Assembly (NCBI GenBank): GCA_001598975.1 | Contig: BBXU01002514.1 | Location: 1-12,179, forward strand | Length of the DNA stretch: 12,179 nucleotides | Source of the DNA: Parachlorella kessleri | Lineage: Eukaryota; Chlorophyta; Trebouxiophyceae; Chlorellales; Chlorellaceae | Direction of reading: 5' to 3' | Shown: positions 8,070-12,179 of the stretch, in pieces | Layout: each line of letters begins with the position of its first letter | How positions within the stretch are numbered: the first letter of the stretch is position 1 | Notes under the pieces: model-generated | Databases searched by the model: none | The model's input: the letters and a program-made list of their open reading frames with translations, nothing else | What the model was told of the DNA's origin: nothing | Translations under genes and position numbers: made by a program

Positions 8070-8151
8070 GGGCGCCTGTGGTCGTTGCTGGCTGGGTTGC
8101 TGTGCGACGGTGTCAGCCGGGTAACGTTTGCTTGTGTGAGAGCAGAAGCGT

Positions 8152-8260
8152 GTTTTAGTAAGCGTGGCAGGTAGTGCGAACAAAAATTGAGAGGCAAGCT
8201 GTACTGTAATGTACAGGGCTGGATGCAGAATTGCTCTCAAGTCTGCCTGAGTTCTGTACC
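8152..8260 (+). repeat. Dispersed repeat, copy R2
   Basis: Shares GTGGCAGGTAGTGCGAACAA, a GAGAGGC...GCTGTACTG block, GGGCTGG and TGCCTGAG with the intronic copy at 1971-2055, in the same order and orientation, plus about 20 extra bases in the middle. It lies just after the PIN stop codon and contains the first candidate TGTAA. Confidence 0.75.
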
Positions 8261-8330
8261 AGTATTTCTCTCCGCGACATAAGCAAAGTATGGGAGTATG
8301 GCATGCGGCGCACGATTTTGTGGTTGTTTT

Positions 8331-8425
8331 TAGGGTGGCAGGTGATGCTATCAGAGAGGAGGTACTGGGATAGGGGCTGACAGGAGTCTATGCTGTTATG
8401 CTCTGTGTCTTGCCTGAGATTTGTA
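8331..8425 (+). repeat. Dispersed repeat, copy R3
   Basis: Starts TTAGGGTGGCAGGTGATGC and ends GCTCTGTGTCTTGCCTGAGA. The central part (GAGGAGGTACTGGGATAGGG) is degenerate relative to the first two copies. Orientation is the same as theirs. Confidence 0.6.
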
Positions 8426-8443
8426 TTTTTGTAATCAATGACA

Positions 8444-8530
8444 GGTGGTGGGAGATGAGGGGACTGCCAAGATGGTAGTGACAGGGGGCGATGCAGCTAT
8501 GCTCTGGGGCTTGCCTGAGTTCTGTGCAGG
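8444..8530 (+). repeat. Dispersed repeat, copy R4
   Basis: Starts CAGGTGGTGGGAGATGAGGG and ends TATGCTCTGGGGCTTGCCTG with the following AGTTCTG. The end block is closest to copy R3 (TATGCTCTGTGTCTTGCCTG). The three copies after the PIN gene lie about 180 and 110 bp apart, so they form a loose tandem cluster. Confidence 0.6.
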
Positions 8531-9530
8531 GTGTATTGCTGGCAAAGTAGAGGCTGTCGAGTTAAGGTGCATGGCAACAGCCTGAAGTTGGCGGCCTTGA
8601 GCCGTTAGGTGCTCACAAGCTTTGTTCTTCCCCTACGGCTGTGCTGCTCTGTTGGCGAGGATGAGTTATAAGTATGCAGTAGATGTAATGATCGTCTGCC
8701 AGGTCACACCAGCACTGACTGGTCGGTGACAGGCGCCACCCAAGCTGTCAGCGGGGAAGACTTACATGTCACCAGATAGGCCCAGCACAGCAGGCCACAC
8801 ACTCCTACAGTCAGGTCTCAAAAGGGAAGCAAACCCTTTGCACAGCTGGACAGGTGAGGCATTGGGATAAACACTTTCAAACAATGCTGTGCAGTGGACC
8901 GGCTGCCAGACGCATCACCCCTGCTCCCCAGCCAAAATTGCACCACACAAGTACTCAAACAAAATGGGCCACGGCAGGCCAGCAGTGCTACACTGACCAA
9001 ACAAAAGACGGTGTTAAGGGTGTTGGGTTGTGGCTGGCTAGTCCACTGCCTGCCATGCCAACAGCAGTGGCTTCGCCAGCAGCCCAGCGCTGGCTGCAAC
9101 CCCTAACTACATTATCGCCCCCTCCAGCAATGAGTCACCGACACTCCAAGGCTCCTAGCGAGCTAACCTTTAACCAGCAGAGCTGCCTAACGCCTCTAGG
9201 GCTAGAACCATTCAGGTCCTAGCTCACACTTGCTCAGTGACCTGTCTGCTTCCTGCCTGGCACCGGTGCAGGAGGCCAGCCCTGGGAATATGACACGGGG
9301 CAAATCCTACACGGCAGGAACCATGCAAACAGCCATGGAAACCCCACCAACACATGAAGCCGCTGGTCGCATGACATGCAGATTATCACCAGGATCGATA
9401 TGTTTGTCATAAAAGCAGTCATACAGGGCCCACCTTAGGAAACCCACCCACAACACAAAGGGTCACGCACACACACGTGGCGCCCACACACCACAAAACC
9501 CATCAAGTAAGCTGGGCCGGGGCAACAGCC

Positions 9531-11759
9531 CTAGCCGCAGATGCGCATGCCATCCAGGCCGTCGTCGTCTTCGTCATCCTTCCTGTCATGGGATGAGTCA
9601 TACCCCCCCTGCGCCTCCGGGTCCCCAAACTCCTCGTCCTCGCTGCCGATCACGATGGGCGGCGCCACCCGCCAGTACAAGTAGTCGTTGTACTCCTCCC
9701 GCTGCAAAAGAAAGCACGGCAAGAAAGCCGGGCAACTTCAGTACATGTAGTCGTTGTGCTCCTCCCGCTGCAATAGAAAGCACGGCAAGAGAGCGCGGGA
9801 CAACGTCAGCTGACTAACAGGTGATCCCCTGTTCTTTAAGCCCAATGCCGGGCATGCCGCCAGCAGCAGATGACACATCGGAGACAGAGCGGGGTAAAGC
9901 CTGCTAGCACCTAGATAGAACAAGCGCGCATTGAGCTGACGACATCACAAACTGTTCTTGTGTGCCTGGTTATATATTGACACTAGTAGAACCATGATGA
10001 GGCAATATACTCAAACCCCACTCCTCCCAGTGACCCCACACCTGCTTGAACTGACCTTCATCGGTGCAGTCCCATCTAGTGAAGTAGTGAAGAACGCAGC
10101 ACGACATCACAAGGCAAGGGCCCAAGCTAGCGCACCCCAGTGCAACTCCTAACGTTGGCTAGCAATGCACCCCCTGCAGTGAGGTCGATGCCACTAACAC
10201 CGTGCCACTAATTGCTTCTATGCATTACTTCTGTGCTGGCACGGGCGATTACATCACCCAGGTCACCTCTTTGCTGCAGGGACCGCCACTCCGGCAAACT
10301 GCAAGCATGCGTATATAGAACACCCCTCACCTCCCCCATAGGCTGCGGCTCTGTTGGCGGCGGCCGCGCACTCTCGCTGCTGCTCCGGCCGCCGCCCCCC
10401 GCCCCGTCCTCCTCCTGCTGCTGCCCTGGCTTACTACCCGCGCCGGGCTCCCCGCCCGCGCCCTGCTGCTGCGCCCGCTCCGCATGCTGCCACCCGTCGC
10501 CGCCGGCGCCCCAGGCGCTGCTGCGCCTCAGCACGGGCAGCGCAGGGAACATGTGGTGCACCAGCTCCCCCAGCGAGCCCAGCGTGCTCCAGGTGGACGT
10601 GCGCACAATGGAGGAGGCCTTGCGCAGCTCGCCTGCATGAGGGAAGAAAGGACGGAAGATGACTAACCCTGACTAACAGCGCAGCGTGCTCCGGGTGGAG
10701 ACGTGCACGCTGGAGGAGGCCTTGCGCAGCTCCCCTGCATGACGGGAAGAAAGGAAGGCAGATGCTTCGAGCTGCAGTAATGCAGTGTGCGCCAGGTGCG
10801 GATGGGCACGGTGGGGGAGCCTCGCGCAGCTCGCGGGTAACAGGTGCAGCCCCATCGACACATACAACTACATATGCAAAATACAGTTACAAATACACCG
10901 CCCCAGCTGTCCTCGGGACACCAACCAGTCCTTCACATTGGCAGCATCGCACTGTGGTGTGTTTTAACGGGGCCTGCGCTGTTACCTTTTGAGTTGATGA
11001 GGAACACCCGAGAGGGTGGCACCCCCACCGCCAGGTAGCTCAGCTCATCCGTGTCCCGGTTGCCAAAGCCGGCATAGAAGGGGTTCCACTCTGCAGCAAA
11101 AAAAACAACAGCAGCAGCAGCTTCATGCGGCAGTAGGAGCCGTGGCAGCGCCAGCACAGCAGTATAAGAGGTTGAGGGCCAACACCATTCACAAGCGCGA
11201 GCGGTGAGGGAAGGGGCACTTGTGCAGTGCAGCCTGGTAGTAACGGCAGTCGCACAGAGTGCTGTAGTGGGGGGATGGGGGTGGGGGGGNGGGGGGTCGC
11301 ACACCATGTGAGGGAGAGGCTCACACCAGTAGGGGCAGCACCTGAGGAACCCCAGCAGAGGCCAAGCCTGCAGCCATGGCCTGGCCAGCGCCGCCCAGCG
11401 TGACTGGCTGGCACCTACCTGGAGGGAAGAGGGATCGGATGTCCTCCAGGCATCGGATCTTGAACTCATGCGGCCGCCTGCAGCAGCGGATGCTCGACAC
11501 TAGTGGGAATCGGATCTGATGCCTGCAGGGAACCACAGTCAGTACGAAAGGTGCCACGCGCAGGTGCGCCACATCCGACCCAAACCCCAGGCACCAAACC
11601 GGGGCTTGGAATGTGCCTGGCATGACGTAACCCTTACCTGAGGATGACCTCCCGGTACAGGGATGGCACTAGGCCCTGGGGTGAGATAATGACGGGGCCA
11701 TGGGGCATGCCGGTGCCGTTCTGCTCCAGGGAGTGCAGGTAATCACGGGTGATGGACGC
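9531..11759 (-). CDS. PAH1: Phosphatidate phosphatase, lipin/Pah1 family, C-terminal part, 5' truncated
   Basis: In transcript order the exons are 11759-11638, 11477-11419, 11090-10986, 10632-10331 and 9701-9531 (TAG). All introns are GT-AG and the phases agree, giving 252 residues. Lipin C-LIP landmarks: [95 protein letters not shown], and near the end [14 protein letters not shown]. The family dephosphorylates phosphatidate to diacylglycerol (Mg2+-dependent) at the ER/nuclear membrane, feeding membrane lipid and triacylglycerol synthesis. The DxDxT catalytic motif is encoded upstream, outside the window. Unusual: about 65 Gly/Gln/Ser-rich residues are inserted between HMFPALP and the WR motif, and an acidic stretch [10 protein letters not shown] lies close to the C-terminus, recalling the acidic tail with which yeast Pah1 contacts Nem1-Spo7. 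Confidence 0.92.
9675..9790 (-). repeat. Copy of the acceptor and 5' edge of the last lipin exon
   Basis: Bases 9675-9731 recur at 9741-9797, a period of 66 bp: GTACA(A/T)GTAGTCGTTGT, CTCCTCCCGCTGCAA and AGAAAGCACGGCAAGA are shared. The copy lies on the intron side and keeps a TTGCAG acceptor on the minus strand, giving an exon start at 9767. It reads REEHNDYMY and then stops, so the proximal acceptor at 9701 is the productive one. Bases 9800-10330 of this intron contain nothing else that I recognise. Confidence 0.9.
10570..10835 (-). repeat. Three-unit tandem repeat at the acceptor and 5' edge of lipin exon 10632-10331
   Basis: The exon start (about 10579-10659) is repeated at about 10681-10761 and, more diverged, at about 10780-10838, at periods of about 102 and 100 bp. 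Shared blocks are CAGCGTGCTCC(A/G)GGTGGA, GGAGGAGGCCTTGCGCAGCT, and CCTGCATGA followed by GGGAAGAAAGGA. The second unit keeps a CAG acceptor on the minus strand (exon start 10734) and reads [19 protein letters not shown], then a stop. The third unit has lost the acceptor. Confidence 0.88.
11091..11418 (-). other. Lipin intron with G-rich tract and one ambiguous base
   Basis: Bases 11269-11296 on the plus strand are four G runs of 5-7 separated by AT, T and N (base 11290 is N). This is a G-quadruplex-capable pattern on the strand opposite the transcript, which itself is C-rich here. The acceptor side of the intron (11091-11125) carries an A8 run and CAG repeats. No exon is recognised in this intron. 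Confidence 0.6.
11451..11530 (-). repeat. Tentative partial copy at the 5' edge of lipin exon 11477-11419
   Basis: ATCGGATCT at 11452-11460 (exon), followed by GCCTGCAG across the acceptor, resembles ATCGGATCT at 11508 followed by GATGCCTGCAG at 11519-11529. The intron copy is shortened by about 14 bases. The match is short and could be chance. Confidence 0.3.
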
Positions 11760-11873
11760 CTGTGAGCAAGGGTTAGTCGAGGGTTAGTCAGCGCATGGGC
11801 ATGCCGGTGCCGTCCTACTCCCCAGGGTAAGGAGGTGCCACGATTGACGGACGCTTGTGCAGTAGGGTTAGTC
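11701..11873 (-). repeat. Copy of the acceptor and 5' edge of lipin exon 11759-11638
   Basis: Bases 11701-11778 resemble 11795-11873, a period of about 95 bp. Shared blocks are GCATGCCGGTGCCGT, TGCTCC/TACTCC with CAGGG, (G/C)GGACGC(C/T)TGTG and AGGGTTAGTC. The copy lies upstream in the transcript and has gaps in the exon-like middle; its acceptor region reads CACAAGCGTCC instead of CACAGGCGTCC. A short extra GAGGGTTAGTC also sits at 11779-11789. From 11874 to the window end I see no further exon. Confidence 0.8.
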
Positions 11874-12179
11874 AACCATTAGTTGGTGCCTGGGCAAGCA
11901 CATGGTGCATGATGGAGCCTGCACAGTGGGATGCTTGAGGCCTGCTCCAGCCACCTGAGCAGTACCGGCAGTATGTGTGTCGCAGCAGAATGACCCCTGG
12001 GGGCAGGGTGCCAATGACACAGGCATGCCTGGGTGGATACCGGTGAGCAGAGGAAGCACCAGCTGTCCATGCGATATTACTGCGAGCAGACATGGGTGTT
12101 GATTCAAAAGTCCGGGTTACTCATTGCCGCCGAAACCGCGGTGTCAAGCATCACCTGCACACTACCTCTGACCCCCCCC

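Larger units (their letters stand above)
8070..9530. other. Convergent spacer: 3' UTRs of the PIN and lipin genes
   Basis: The plus-strand PIN gene stops at 8069 and the minus-strand lipin gene at 9531, so transcription converges here. Candidate TGTAA signals for the PIN gene are at 8205-8209, 8430-8434 and 8684-8688. For the lipin gene, TGTAA on the minus strand lies at 8762-8766, 765 bp after its stop. Three members of a dispersed repeat fill 8152-8530. Open frames at 8854-9222 and 9230-9412 have no family features and look like untranslated sequence. Confidence 0.6.

Noticed and set aside
8331..8530. LTR or inverted-repeat transposon termini
   Set aside because: All copies are in the same orientation, no terminal inverted repeats or TG...CA ends are convincing, and no transposase or reverse transcriptase frame is present.
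8854..9412. Plus-strand open frames in the convergent spacer
   Set aside because: No motifs and no coding-like composition, and they lie where the lipin 3' UTR is expected.
9741..9790. Second functional lipin terminal exon start
   Set aside because: The copied acceptor at 9767 is intact, but the copy reads into a TGA after nine codons, so it cannot replace the proximal start for the full product.

Overview
The window is nuclear DNA of a GC-rich unicellular green alga. Support for this: GT-AG introns of about 260-720 bp in every gene, Ala/Gly/Gln-rich disordered extensions, (GT)n/(GGT)n microsatellites, and TGTAA-type candidate polyadenylation signals. I infer a chlorophyte of the Chlamydomonadales; the species cannot be fixed from this window. 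It reads like a draft contig: it starts in a CA run, ends in an 8-C run, has one N at 11290, and has a probable one-base homopolymer error in the first exon.

Three protein genes can be reconstructed exon by exon with consistent splice phases. (1) 32-2238, plus strand: the last four exons of an RNA cytidine acetyltransferase (NAT10/Kre33 family); its 5' part lies outside the window. (2) 2856-8069, plus strand: a complete seven-exon gene for an 828-residue protein. It has a long disordered N-terminus and a SWT1/SMG6-type PIN endoribonuclease domain (about residues 548-676) with all the expected acidic residues, split over four exons. (3) 11759-9531, minus strand: the last five exons (252 residues) of a lipin-type phosphatidate phosphatase (PAH). 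The catalytic DxDxT exon lies beyond the right edge. Genes 1 and 2 are in tandem; genes 2 and 3 converge on a 1.46-kb spacer. They are housekeeping genes with no evident shared pathway: RNA acetylation, RNA cleavage and lipid synthesis.

The striking feature is not a gene. At most splice junctions in all three genes, the intron carries one or more diverged direct copies of the adjacent exon edge together with its splice site, at periods of about 40-135 bp. I count about eleven clear junction-copy loci and several weaker ones. The extreme case is the exon ending at 6363, whose 3' edge and donor occur five times, the last four at a near-constant 52-53 bp. Some copies keep usable splice sites and open frame, giving predicted in-frame alternative isoforms (38 residues in gene 1, 48 in gene 2). 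This looks like recurrent junction-spanning tandem duplication, as in the tandem-duplication model of intron change. A separate degenerate repeat family of about 85-110 bp occurs four times, once in a gene 1 intron and three times after gene 2.
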